A stretch of DNA of 64,000 bases from Anaerococcus obesiensis ph10 (GTDB taxonomy: Bacteria > Bacillota > Clostridia > Tissierellales > Peptoniphilaceae): assembly GCF_000311745.1 (NCBI RefSeq), contig NZ_HE978531.1:535167-599166 (forward strand). Direction: 5' to 3'. Numbering within the stretch: position 1 is the stretch's first letter; each line of letters starts with the position of its first letter. Shown here in pieces: positions 46,133 through 53,632 of the stretch. The notes under the pieces were generated by a model. It ran no database searches. It saw only the letters and a program-made list of their open reading frames with translations, and was not told the origin of the DNA. Both the position numbers and the translations under genes were made by a program.

Positions 46133-46519
46133 TTAGGATACCTCCTTTATATATCGAATCTTCATTTTTCTCTTCTCAGCAACTCTTATTTCTTCAGCCA
46201 TTCCAGGACTTATCTTGTCACCAAAGACCCATACTTCTTCACATTTTCCAAGAAGGACATAATTAAAATGCATGGCAAGTCCTCTCTCACTTTTATCACT
46301 CATAAACTGGGGAAATAAAAGATGTGGTGCTATGGGAATATTTTCTTTATCCAAAGCATAGCGAGAGTACTTCTGTGCCTTGATTACATTATTTTCAATA
46401 TCTCCAGAAAATGAACTGCAGATATATACCAAGGGATAGTATCTCTTCTCTGTATTTTTAATTGCTTGATAAGGAGTGGGATCCTTGCACCCACTCCCGT
46501 TGTATAGTTCCTTATTCAT
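46133..46519 (-). CDS. DUF4406/nucleoside 2-deoxyribosyltransferase-like protein
   Basis: A 128-residue protein with a Rossmann-like pattern found in DUF4406/DUF7768 proteins: LVYICSSFSGDIENNVIKAQKYSR, IAPHLLFPQFM, CEEVWVFGDKISPGMAEEI. Related enzymes cut deoxynucleosides, so nucleotide salvage is possible; catalytic activity is not certain. Confidence 0.7.
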   Translation of the reverse strand: MNKELYNGSGCKDPTPYQAIKNTEKRYYPLVYICSSFSGDIENNVIKAQKYSRYALDKENIPIAPHLLFPQFMSDKSERGLAMHFNYVLLGKCEEVWVFGDKISPGMAEEIRVAEKRKMKIRYIKEVS

Positions 46520-46712
46520 AAATATCCCTCATTGTTTCACTACAAGTATTACAGCAAACTTGGGTAGAAACTAAATCTCCCTCTTCCAATACTTCAACTA
46601 AATCTACTCGAACTTCTTTTCCACACTTTGGACAGGTGCAAAAAACATTCTCATCATTTATTTCAATGCTTATTTCCATGACATCATTTATTTTTTCTTT
46701 AACATAAAACAT
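46512..46712 (-). CDS. small zinc-ribbon protein
   Basis: A 66-residue protein with a zinc ribbon: CTCPKCGKEV and, 25 residues later, CCNTCSE. ATG 46712 follows GGAGG seven bases upstream; an earlier frame start would overlap the polymerase gene. Its job is unknown; similar small ribbons lie in phage replication operons. Confidence 0.65.
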   Translation of the reverse strand: MFYVKEKINDVMEISIEINDENVFCTCPKCGKEVRVDLVEVLEEGDLVSTQVCCNTCSETMRDIYE

Positions 46713-46725
46713 GAATAAACCTCCA

Positions 46726-49584
46726 TTAATCTTTCTTATAAAATTCACTTTCAAATCCATCTGCATCTAAGATAAGTCCAGGAGCCCAAATAGGAACTAA
46801 AGACATGATTTCATTTATTTCTTCTATGCTAGATGAATCACTTTCTATTACAACTTCATCATGGATATGCATGACGATATTAAATCCTTTTTTGTCAAGC
46901 CTCATCATAGCCTCAGCGAGAATATCTCTGGCTATTGCTTGAACAATATTTTCTACAAATTTTCCTCCGTAGGATTCTATCTTGTCCCACTTATTTCCTA
47001 CTACGATTCCTTCATAGACAATTGATTCTCCACCAAATCGATTAATCCCGATTTTTGCCTTTGGATAAGCAAGTCTTCTTTTTGAGGGTAGTTGTATAAA
47101 AAGAATGCCTTTTTCATAGCTAATAACTAAATTCTTGTATTTTTCTTTTGTTCTAGTCTTTACGACTCTTTTTACAACTGAATCAATATCCCACCAAAGA
47201 CTCACTATATTTGGATTAGCCTCTCGCCAGGAATCAACTATTGATTGAAGTTCATCTTCAGATAAACCCATCTCAATACCACCCATTGCTTTAAGAGCAC
47301 CTAAGGCTCCTTGGTAGCCACAGTTGTGAACTAATTTCCCTGATACGGTAAAACGGTTATTCTTTCCGGCATTTCGTATATCATAAAGTCTAGTCTTGCT
47401 TCTATACCTTTCCAATTTTTTCTTTTCTCGAATACAGCTAATTCTGCATCCTCTATAATTTCGTCTCGGCTTAATCCTTTTGAAAGTTTCCTTATAACAA
47501 CACTTCGTGCATAAGGCCAGTATTTTTGATGAAATTCTGTTAATACAGTATTTCTCTTGTTCGAAGCATTCTCTATACGAGTCGCAAATCTTAAGTTGCC
47601 TCTTTCGTAATGCCCATTGTTGTCTATTCTGTCTATTTCTAGTTCTCTTTTTGGCAATCCAAATCTTTCTATTAAATAAAGACCTGCCTCTAGAATTGAT
47701 GGAAACTTGAATTTTATTCCTCTTTTTCCATAGTTTTTGAACTCTGGATCTTTTGGGTTGGTACACCTTTGCTTTGCTGCTGTTAGCCTTCTGTCCAACC
47801 ATCGTGGAATTTGTCTTGGCTGGGAGCAAGCTTGACATCCTTTTGACCTTCCTGTTGTTAAATTTCCCCTGTCTTGCCATTGAATGCTTCCACAGCCTTG
47901 ACATCTTGTGAGGACATAACAAGAATTCCAGTTTTTCGCCCATCTTTTTTCTGGGCTTATAATCTTCACCCACCCATATTGCTCTCCTACCATCTCCTGA
48001 TTGTAGGAGATGTGCTCCGCTGGTGGCAGCTTCTCCAAATTGTATTGGCTTTTCTTGCCCCTCGATCCATACGATATGGTCTTTTGTTGCTCTAAGCCCA
48101 TCATATTCAATCACTTCTCCTATCCCCTTATATATAACTCCATCATGTGAAACCCAGTTTTCTCCATCCCATAATTTATGAGCTTTTGTAAGGTTTTCTA
48201 TAGGAACTAACCCCTTATCTGTAAGAACCAACTCGCCTTCAGCAATACAAGCTAACGTCGCTATCTTTCCTTTTTGTCTAAGATGACCATTTACTCCATG
48301 CTTTTCAACTGGCACTCCAAACATCCTCGATGCTGTTCTGCAATAGATATCTTCTCCATTTTCAAATGCATCTAGTACCCATTGTTCTCCTGCAAGCCAT
48401 GCAAGGACACGGGCCTCTATTGCTGAAAAGTCAGAAATAATAAACCTGGTGCCTTCTTTTGGTATAAAGGCTGTCCTTATTAATTGGGATAAGACATCAG
48501 ATGGTGAATCATATAGAATCTCCATAGTTTCGTAATCTCTATTTTTTACAAGGCTCCTAGCTAGTTCTAAGTCTTTTAGATTGTTTCTTCTTAAGTTTTG
48601 AACTTGAATAAGCCTTCCTGAATACCTTCCAGTTCTATTTGCTCCATAAAATTGGATCAGACCCCTTGCTCTATTGTCTTTTCCTTTTACATTTTTCATA
48701 GCGTCATATTTTCTAACTGAAGACTTAGATAATTCCTGTCTAAGTTCCAAGACTTCTTTAATATCACCTTCAGCGTTTTTAAGAGCAGACTCTACATCTT
48801 TTTTAGCTAAAGAATCTATCTCTAAGCCTTTCTCATTCAGCCATTCTTTAAGCTGCATAGGAGAATTTGGATTTTCAAGACCTGTTAATTCTATGGCTCT
48901 ATCCATATTTTCTTCTCGTAAGATTTCATCAAATTTAATAGCTGAATCAACTAAAACTTCATCAATTAAAATTCCTCTATCGTTGATATTCTGGTCTATC
49001 CAGTAGTTTTCCCATTCTGATCGAGGCATGGGAAATGCTGATAGTTTTTTCTTTATAGCTATTTCTGTTTCCACGTCTCTTTGGTTGTATTCCTTAAAGG
49101 TAGACCACTTTTCTAAATCATGATGGGGTAGATTTCTTGTCCTCATACCATTAGTCTTAGTAGGTTTGCAAGGAATAGAAAAATATCTAATAAGGCCCTT
49201 GCCTTCATTCATTTTTTGCTTATCAAGTTTTAAAACCTCTCCAACTTTTTCAAGCGATAGAGGTAGACCAAGATAGGCTGACCAAATCATGGTGCAATAC
49301 CAACCTTGAGGTTTTAGTCTCTTACCTAAAAACCTTGATAAACATGCCCTTTCAAAGTTTGCATTAAAAGCCCACTTTTCTATACTTTCATCACTAAGTG
49401 CTGATAATATTTCTTTAGGAATAATCTCTCCGCTTGCCAAATCTATGACCTTAACATCTTCATCATTAATAGAATAGGCAAAGAGGAGGATTTCAAAATC
49501 CTCACTCTCGGCATATTTGTATACACCACTTTTGCCTAAATCAACTGAAGAATAGGTCTCAAGATCTATTGATATTTTCTTCAT
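46726..49584 (-). CDS. phage family A DNA polymerase interrupted by an intein
   Basis: 952 codons, of which 309 are an intein, leaving a 643-residue polymerase, the usual size. The N-terminus is a 3'-5' exonuclease (ISIDLETYSSVDLGKSG). The palm begins around FIISDFSAIEARVLAWLAGE (motif A), the O-helix region GKIATLA...CGYQGALGAL is split by the intein, and motif C is MHIHDEVV near the C-terminus. It replicates phage DNA. Splicing is needed, since the intein interrupts motif B. The gene overlaps a small membrane protein gene by four bases. Confidence 0.93.
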   Translation of the reverse strand: MKKISIDLETYSSVDLGKSGVYKYAESEDFEILLFAYSINDEDVKVIDLASGEIIPKEILSALSDESIEKWAFNANFERACLSRFLGKRLKPQGWYCTMIWSAYLGLPLSLEKVGEVLKLDKQKMNEGKGLIRYFSIPCKPTKTNGMRTRNLPHHDLEKWSTFKEYNQRDVETEIAIKKKLSAFPMPRSEWENYWIDQNINDRGILIDEVLVDSAIKFDEILREENMDRAIELTGLENPNSPMQLKEWLNEKGLEIDSLAKKDVESALKNAEGDIKEVLELRQELSKSSVRKYDAMKNVKGKDNRARGLIQFYGANRTGRYSGRLIQVQNLRRNNLKDLELARSLVKNRDYETMEILYDSPSDVLSQLIRTAFIPKEGTRFIISDFSAIEARVLAWLAGEQWVLDAFENGEDIYCRTASRMFGVPVEKHGVNGHLRQKGKIATLACIAEGELVLTDKGLVPIENLTKAHKLWDGENWVSHDGVIYKGIGEVIEYDGLRATKDHIVWIEGQEKPIQFGEAATSGAHLLQSGDGRRAIWVGEDYKPRKKMGEKLEFLLCPHKMSRLWKHSMARQGKFNNRKVKRMSSLLPAKTNSTMVGQKANSSKAKVYQPKRSRVQKLWKKRNKIQVSINSRGRSLFNRKIWIAKKRTRNRQNRQQWALRKRQLKICDSYRECFEQEKYCINRISSKILALCTKCCYKETFKRIKPRRNYRGCRISCIREKKKLERYRSKTRLYDIRNAGKNNRFTVSGKLVHNCGYQGALGALKAMGGIEMGLSEDELQSIVDSWREANPNIVSLWWDIDSVVKRVVKTRTKEKYKNLVISYEKGILFIQLPSKRRLAYPKAKIGINRFGGESIVYEGIVVGNKWDKIESYGGKFVENIVQAIARDILAEAMMRLDKKGFNIVMHIHDEVVIESDSSSIEEINEIMSLVPIWAPGLILDADGFESEFYKKD
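47323..48249 (-). other. intein in the DNA polymerase
   Basis: Residues 446-754 of the polymerase frame. Block A starts CIAEGELVLTDKGLVPIENL, block B is LRATKDHIVW with the T-x-x-H motif, block F is LYDIRNAGKNNRFTVSGKLV and block G is HN followed by Cys+1. Removing it joins KIATLA to CGYQGAL. All splicing residues are intact (Cys1, TxxH, HN, Cys). The middle of the intein in this frame is Lys/Arg-rich and does not resemble a known domain, because the DNA there encodes an endonuclease in another frame. Confidence 0.92.
47331..48110 (-). CDS. HNH homing endonuclease nested in the intein in another frame
   Basis: A protein of up to 259 residues in the +1 frame relative to the polymerase. It has a Cys cluster (C64, C70, C73, C92, C95; for example TRCQGCG and KGCQAC), then EIDRIDNNGHYERGNLRFAT and NASNKRN, the full HNH homing endonuclease core (about 155-187). 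A TTG start at 48110 has AGGAG six bases upstream; ATG at 48104 or 48101 is possible. Its stop lies in the block F/G coding bases. It would cut intein-free polymerase genes and cause homing. Confidence 0.85.
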   Translation of the reverse strand: MNMMGLEQQKTISYGSRGKKSQYNLEKLPPAEHISYNQEMVGEQYGWVKIISPEKRWAKNWNSCYVLTRCQGCGSIQWQDRGNLTTGRSKGCQACSQPRQIPRWLDRRLTAAKQRCTNPKDPEFKNYGKRGIKFKFPSILEAGLYLIERFGLPKRELEIDRIDNNGHYERGNLRFATRIENASNKRNTVLTEFHQKYWPYARSVVIRKLSKGLSRDEIIEDAELAVFEKRKNWKGIEARLDFMIYEMPERITVLPYQGN

Positions 49585-49778
49585 TTATATTTAATTTCGT
49601 CCAATGATTGGATGCATTTATCAATAGTTCTTTGCGTTTCATCCAATCGTTTCTCTATATCTCTATAAATTTCCCTGATTCTCTTTTGTGTTTCATTAAT
49701 TTGAGCCTGAACATAGCCTAACTTATACCAGTAGTAAGACCATAATCCCATCAAAATAGCTAAAATTGTTTCTTTCAT
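49581..49778 (-). CDS. small membrane-anchored coiled-coil protein
   Basis: A 65-residue protein with one N-terminal hydrophobic segment (ETILAILMGLWSYYWY) and a helical charged remainder (INETQKRIREIYRDIEKR). No family is recognised. It overlaps the polymerase start by four bases. Confidence 0.6.
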   Translation of the reverse strand: MKETILAILMGLWSYYWYKLGYVQAQINETQKRIREIYRDIEKRLDETQRTIDKCIQSLDEIKYK

Positions 49779-49789
49779 ATAAAGTCCTC

Positions 49790-50341
49790 CTATGCTAAGA
49801 AATCTTCGTCATCATCGTCCATAGCATCAAAGTCATCTGCTGCGTTAGACCTATTTCCTAGAGGTTGACCATCTCTTAGCTTTTGAATATTCCCTAGCCC
49901 AACCGCTACGCCCTTATTTCCATTTACATTGTAGGCATAGAAGTTAAGGGATACTCTTGCATAAACTCCTGAGTAGACTTCACTTCTATCTAAGATTGGT
50001 TCTACGTTTCTATCCACAATTTGAGGTGCTGTCATAGAGTTGGCATTTAAGAAATATGCATCTGCATAAGCCTCATCATCTTTTTCTGTGTCACCATCTC
50101 TTAATGGAAGTTTGATAGACTTCTTATTTGGTTTCTTTCCATTAAATTTAGAAAGCCCTTCATCAATAGCAGCATCCACTGCTTTTTCAATTTTTTCGAT
50201 TGTCTTTTGATCACTCTTTGGGATGATAATGGATACTGAGTATCTTTCCTTACCACCATTGATTGACTTTGGTTCCCAAACATTCGCATAGCTTAATCTA
50301 ACTTCACCTGTAATTACTTTTGTTTTATTGATATTTGACAT
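49790..50341 (-). CDS. DUF2815 protein, predicted single-stranded DNA-binding protein
   Basis: A 183-residue DUF2815 protein: VITGEVRLSYANVWEPKSI, RYSVSIIIPKSDQKTIEKI, VYSGVYARVSLNFYAYN, and a strongly acidic C-terminal tail (DAMDDDDEDFLA) like that of single-strand binding proteins. It lies between the DUF2800 nuclease-like gene and the polymerase. ATG 50341 follows GGAGGTAAATAAT, right after the previous stop. Confidence 0.82.
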   Translation of the reverse strand: MSNINKTKVITGEVRLSYANVWEPKSINGGKERYSVSIIIPKSDQKTIEKIEKAVDAAIDEGLSKFNGKKPNKKSIKLPLRDGDTEKDDEAYADAYFLNANSMTAPQIVDRNVEPILDRSEVYSGVYARVSLNFYAYNVNGNKGVAVGLGNIQKLRDGQPLGNRSNAADDFDAMDDDDEDFLA

Positions 50342-50342
50342 A

Positions 50343-51455
50343 TTATTTACCTCCGAATTCTTCTTTAACATTGTCAATTTTTACTTCTTCTCGTTTGTCT
50401 CTAACGCTTACTAAGGTTAACTTTCCTTTTGGTTTTTCTAATAAGTCGGTGATATTTTCATCAAAGACTTTCTTTCCTAATAACTTGGTCATTGCTGTGA
50501 TGCCAAGTAACTTTTCTTCAAAGGGATTGAATCCCAGTTCTTTTACTTTCTTAACTACTTCATCTTCATTTCTGTATCTTCGATTAGATCTACCTTCAAC
50601 CAGTTTTAAATCTCTCCATCTATGGCCCTTCATTGCTCTTTCTAAAGCATAGGTCTTGATATCTTTGACCCATTGTTCCAGTTCGTCTAATCTTGGTAAA
50701 ATATCTTCAATTTCATCATCAGATAGTTCTGGTGGCAGAGTAAACTCTTCTTGTGCTAGTTTTAGGTTCTTCTCCGCTCTTTTTCTACACTTATTCTTAG
50801 CTTTGCAGAAAATACACCATTCTCCACAAGAGAATTCCCCCTCGCCTTTATATGCTTTCTCAGCAATCTCTCGTACGGTTTCTCCCCACTTATAAAGCTC
50901 TATCTTCTTAATTTCATAAGTTGATATATTACATCTTCTTGGTTGATAGATATGAAGAAGTACTTTCTCGATATCATAAATTCCATCGAAGAGAGTCAGA
51001 GCACCAAGTCCGTATAACATGAGTTGTGTGTTTTCTTCAGCATCTACTAAAACTCCCTGACCATACTTTAAGTCAATTACATGAAGGTCTTTTACTCCAA
51101 CAACTACACAGTCAGCTGTACCAAATGACTCCTTAACATATTCTGATAGGTCAAGCCTTTCCTCTACAAAGACGGCTGGGCTTTCGTACCTACTTATTAC
51201 TTCTGTCACATATGAAGCATATCCCTCAGTTAGCTCATCCATTTCTTCATCATAAAAATCTAAATCCTCTGTTGGGTCTTTAATATCTAAACCTAATAAC
51301 TTCTTTAGTTTATATTCTGCTAAGGCATGAGCTGAGGTGCCTTCAAGTGCATAAGGACTAACTTTATCTTCATATTTTTGAGATAGCTTAACGCTTGGTG
51401 GACAGTGAATCCATCTATTAGAAGATGATGCTGATAAAATAGCATGAGCGCCCAT
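50343..51455 (-). CDS. DUF2800 protein, Cas4/RecB-like nuclease
   Basis: A 370-residue DUF2800 protein with a PD-(D/E)XK nuclease pattern: SNRWIHCPPSVKLS, EGTSAHALAEYKL, GTADCVVVG...LHVIDLKYGQG with acidic and Lys active site residues, and a C-terminal Cys cluster CGEWCIFC...CRKR as in Cas4-type iron-sulfur nucleases. It probably acts in phage recombination or end processing with the DUF2815 protein. Confidence 0.85.
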   Translation of the reverse strand: MGAHAILSASSSNRWIHCPPSVKLSQKYEDKVSPYALEGTSAHALAEYKLKKLLGLDIKDPTEDLDFYDEEMDELTEGYASYVTEVISRYESPAVFVEERLDLSEYVKESFGTADCVVVGVKDLHVIDLKYGQGVLVDAEENTQLMLYGLGALTLFDGIYDIEKVLLHIYQPRRCNISTYEIKKIELYKWGETVREIAEKAYKGEGEFSCGEWCIFCKAKNKCRKRAEKNLKLAQEEFTLPPELSDDEIEDILPRLDELEQWVKDIKTYALERAMKGHRWRDLKLVEGRSNRRYRNEDEVVKKVKELGFNPFEEKLLGITAMTKLLGKKVFDENITDLLEKPKGKLTLVSVRDKREEVKIDNVKEEFGGK

Positions 51456-51751
51456 TACAACTTCTCCACATCTGCTACCAAGTCCTTATAGTTACTTGGA
51501 TCAATCTCAGATAACTTTTTAGCTCCATACTTTTCTAAGAGTTCTCTTATCTTAGCTGTATGGCCTAATCTTGATTTGTCGGCTAGTATCTTTCTAACAT
51601 CTTCAATCTCATAGGTCTTTTCTTCTTGTTTTGCCTTCTCTTCTTTAGGCAGTTCCTCATCACTTTCTAGTGCTGTTAGAAGGACACCTATACTAGATGC
51701 AAGATTCTCTGCATCTTCTTTGATTTCCATCAGTAGCTTTATTCTTGACAC
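51455..51751 (-). CDS. phage early protein of unknown function
   Basis: A 98-residue, mostly helical, acidic protein with a final domain (VRKILADKSRLGHTAKIRELL, YGAKKLSEIDPSNYKDLVADVEKL) that resembles the small helical ending found in phage recombination accessory proteins. GTG 51751 follows AAGGAG six bases upstream and lies inside the previous gene. Stop overlaps the DUF2800 start by one base. Confidence 0.6.
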   Translation of the reverse strand: MSRIKLLMEIKEDAENLASSIGVLLTALESDEELPKEEKAKQEEKTYEIEDVRKILADKSRLGHTAKIRELLEKYGAKKLSEIDPSNYKDLVADVEKL

Positions 51752-51944
51752 CTTTTTCTCCTTTCTCAATTTCTCTAACATCCACTGAATCAACTGTCAT
51801 ACCAGGGTCTAATAGATAAATTTGTCTGTAGTCTCCAAACAAAAATTTTATTAATCTGTTTGGAATTTTTCCGACTGCACCTTTAAGGACATTTGTCTTT
51901 TGTCCCTTCTCATTTGTTACATTGATGATTATTTTGTGCCTCAT
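51693..51944 (-). CDS. small phage early protein
   Basis: An 83-residue protein (MRHKIIINVTNEKGQKTNV, then IPNRLIKFLFGDYRQIYLLDPG). I do not recognise it. ATG 51944 follows GGAGG by five bases. It is the first gene after the stem-loop at 51982-52022. Confidence 0.6.
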   Translation of the reverse strand: MRHKIIINVTNEKGQKTNVLKGAVGKIPNRLIKFLFGDYRQIYLLDPGMTVDSVDVREIEKGEKGVKNKATDGNQRRCRESCI

Positions 51945-51981
51945 GTTTGCCTCCTTTCTGAAAGGGTCATCTCCCTTACAA

Positions 51982-52022
51982 ATCACAGGCAAAGAAAAAG
52001 GACGAGTTTTTAACCTCGTCCT
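51982..52022 (-). promoter_or_regulatory. conserved stem-loop leader element (copy 2), terminator-like
   Basis: AGGACGAG/CTCGTCCT arms with a loop of GTTAAAAA, then TTTTTCTTTGCCTGTGAT on the minus strand. The T run makes it a terminator for the sigma-like gene upstream. The loop and the trailing CTTTGCCTGTGAT equal those at 8471-8510, while the stem bases differ. Confidence 0.6.
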
Positions 52023-52029
52023 AAAATAT

Positions 52030-52617
52030 TTAAAAATTATTTTTGATTGTTTCTTTTGCCTTATCCAAATGTTTCTTAACCGCAGCTGAAGATATGTTCA
52101 TTAAATCTGCAATTTCTGACTGCTTGTATCCATCCACAAACATCAACTTGATTACTAATCGCTGTTTATCCGTTAATAAAGAAAGTATATTTTCCATATG
52201 CTCCGACCATTCAAATTCTTCATTCATGTCTTTGGATTTAATAGTTGCTATTAATCTTTTATCTGGATCAATATCCCCATCGTTATCGAAATCAAGAGAT
52301 AAGTTATAGTTCCTTGGGAATCTTTCCTCTACTTCTCCTTTTAACAAATCCTCATTAGGTTCGTATCCATGACTCTTTTTAAAGTCGCTTATAAATTCTT
52401 GTTTCCACGCATCTATTTCAGCTTTCTCTTCTTTAGTTCGTTCAGGTCTTAGATTCTTGTTGTTATAGTAAACTTCACTGTCGTCTAAAGCATGTAGTTT
52501 TTTGATGTCCACTTCTGTTATCCCATCTTTTCCTGGTTTTAGTTCCACTTTTGTTTCATCTGCAAACCTATAAACATACGTGGTTCTTTCGTCCGATCTA
52601 GTCTTTCTAATTTTCAA
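52030..52617 (-). CDS. phage sigma-70 region 4-like regulator
   Basis: A protein of about 195 residues. The C-terminal 60 residues are a sigma region 4/LuxR-like HTH (ILSLLTDKQRLVIKLMFVDGYKQSEIADLMNISSAAVKKHL in two steps). The N-terminal part is acidic without a known domain. The start is uncertain: TTG 52617 has GAGGA upstream, while a TTG at 52647 lacks a site. It probably controls early transcription. Confidence 0.7.
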   Translation of the reverse strand: MKIRKTRSDERTTYVYRFADETKVELKPGKDGITEVDIKKLHALDDSEVYYNNKNLRPERTKEEKAEIDAWKQEFISDFKKSHGYEPNEDLLKGEVEERFPRNYNLSLDFDNDGDIDPDKRLIATIKSKDMNEEFEWSEHMENILSLLTDKQRLVIKLMFVDGYKQSEIADLMNISSAAVKKHLDKAKETIKNNF

Positions 52618-52878
52618 AATATTCCTCGCTTTCTTGTCCGATAGCAAGGAGCGAGAAATACAAATTTTACCTACAGTTTATGGAGCATAGTTGTCTTTCA
52701 CCTAAAAAAGGCTATAAGAAACTAGAGGTACTCCATATACTTCTTTCAAAATTGATTGAAATTAGTTTATATGTGTATCTCACGCCCTTATAGCTAATCA
52801 GGCTTGATATAATTTGTTATAAAAAAAGCCTAATTCATCCGTTAAGATAAATTAGGCCGTCTTGCAACTCTTAAAAAT
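52618..52878. other. leader region with terminator
   Basis: A 260-base gap. GCCTAATT/AATTAGGC (52828-52835, 52850-52857) with seven T on the minus strand ends the transcript of the 52879-53103 gene. The remainder is the 5' region of the sigma-like gene; I saw no clear promoter there, so transcription may depend on read-through or antitermination. Confidence 0.65.
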
Positions 52879-53103
52879 TTATGCTGATTTTTTGTAACTC
52901 TTTATGTCGTACTCTGTTTTATCTATTCTTTTAACTAAGGTGATACATCCACCTCTAGCTAGTTCAATACTTTGTCCGACTTCAAGTCTAACTTTAATTT
53001 CTTGTTTTTTATAGATATTTTGTAATATCCCAGTTTCTGCTTCAATTTTACAAATAAGTTTATTATTTGCATCTTTTACTTCTTGAATTTCTTTAATAGG
53101 CAT
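52879..53103 (-). CDS. small phage early protein, first gene of the lytic side
   Basis: A 74-residue protein, KEIQEVKDANNKLICKIEA, with a beta-rich pattern and IELARGGCITLVKRID. It has no family that I can name. As the first gene from the divergent lytic promoter, in the Cro-like position, it may be regulatory, but no HTH is visible. It is followed by a terminator. Confidence 0.6.
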   Translation of the reverse strand: MPIKEIQEVKDANNKLICKIEAETGILQNIYKKQEIKVRLEVGQSIELARGGCITLVKRIDKTEYDIKSYKKSA

Positions 53104-53135
53104 CTTCCTTTCTTTATATTTTAGCTTGTGATAAA

Positions 53136-53206
53136 ATAACTTCTTTCTTGTTGTTGATTTAATGGAACGCTTAACTTAAAAAAATATAGAAGTTATCTCG
53201 TTCCAT
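53136..53206 (-). promoter_or_regulatory. interleaved inverted repeats in the lytic leader
   Basis: Two inverted repeats are interleaved: ATAACTTCT (53136-53144) with AGAAGTTAT (53188-53196), and ATGGAACG (53162-53169) with CGTTCCAT (53199-53206). In the minus-strand leader RNA this order allows an H-type pseudoknot with 8- and 9-bp stems. They could also be DNA operators. The leader starts at about 53212. Confidence 0.45.
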
Positions 53207-53220
53207 CTATTCAACATAAA

Positions 53221-53262
53221 TTATACCACAAGTGTTGATTGCGCGCAACACTTGTGGTATAA
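53221..53262. promoter_or_regulatory. divergent promoters with a 17-bp-arm palindromic operator
   Basis: A perfect inverted repeat with 17-bp arms (53221-53237, 53246-53262) and an 8-base centre. Rightward promoter: TTGATT 53235-53240, 17 bases, TATAAT 53258-53263. Leftward promoter: TTGCGC 53248-53243, 17 bases, TATAAT 53225-53220. Both lie within the palindrome, so one repressor dimer or tetramer can close both. This is the lysis-lysogeny switch. Confidence 0.8.
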
Positions 53263-53285
53263 TTTTATTACAAGGAGGAAGTTTT

Positions 53286-53630
53286 ATGAAAGATACTTTG
53301 GGAAAGGTTATATCCAATAGACGTGAAGAACTAGGAATATCTCAGCGTGAATTGGCAAAAAAAGTAAAAATTAGTAATTCTACAGTTTCAAGAATTGAAA
53401 ACGACGATAAAATAACTCCAGATAATAACACTCTTAAGGCTATATCTGAAGTTCTACAAGTCGACTATAACTATCTGCTTGCCTTAAATAAGCAAATAGA
53501 TGATGAACCAGAAATTCGTATTATTCAAAGAGCAGCAAGAAACATGGATCAAGGAAAAAAAGAAGAGATGTTAAAGGTATTAAAGAAGCATTTTGAAGAA
53601 GAATTCGGCGATGCAAATGGAGATATGTAA
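53286..53630 (+). CDS. CI-like XRE-family repressor
   Basis: A 114-residue repressor. The N-terminal HTH (ISNRREELGISQRELAKKVK, NSTVSRIENDDKITP, LKAISEVLQVDYNYLL) is of XRE type; a short helical C-terminal part follows in place of the LexA-like peptidase domain. ATG 53286 has AAGGAGG seven bases upstream. The following ImmA-type protease probably removes it on induction. Confidence 0.88.
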   Translation: MKDTLGKVISNRREELGISQRELAKKVKISNSTVSRIENDDKITPDNNTLKAISEVLQVDYNYLLALNKQIDDEPEIRIIQRAARNMDQGKKEEMLKVLKKHFEEEFGDANGDM

Positions 53631-53632
53631 TA

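Noticed and set aside
47331-48110. The nested endonuclease as a mere antisense or chance frame
   Set aside because: It is on the same strand as the polymerase and has a full HNH homing endonuclease signature, so it was kept as a real gene.
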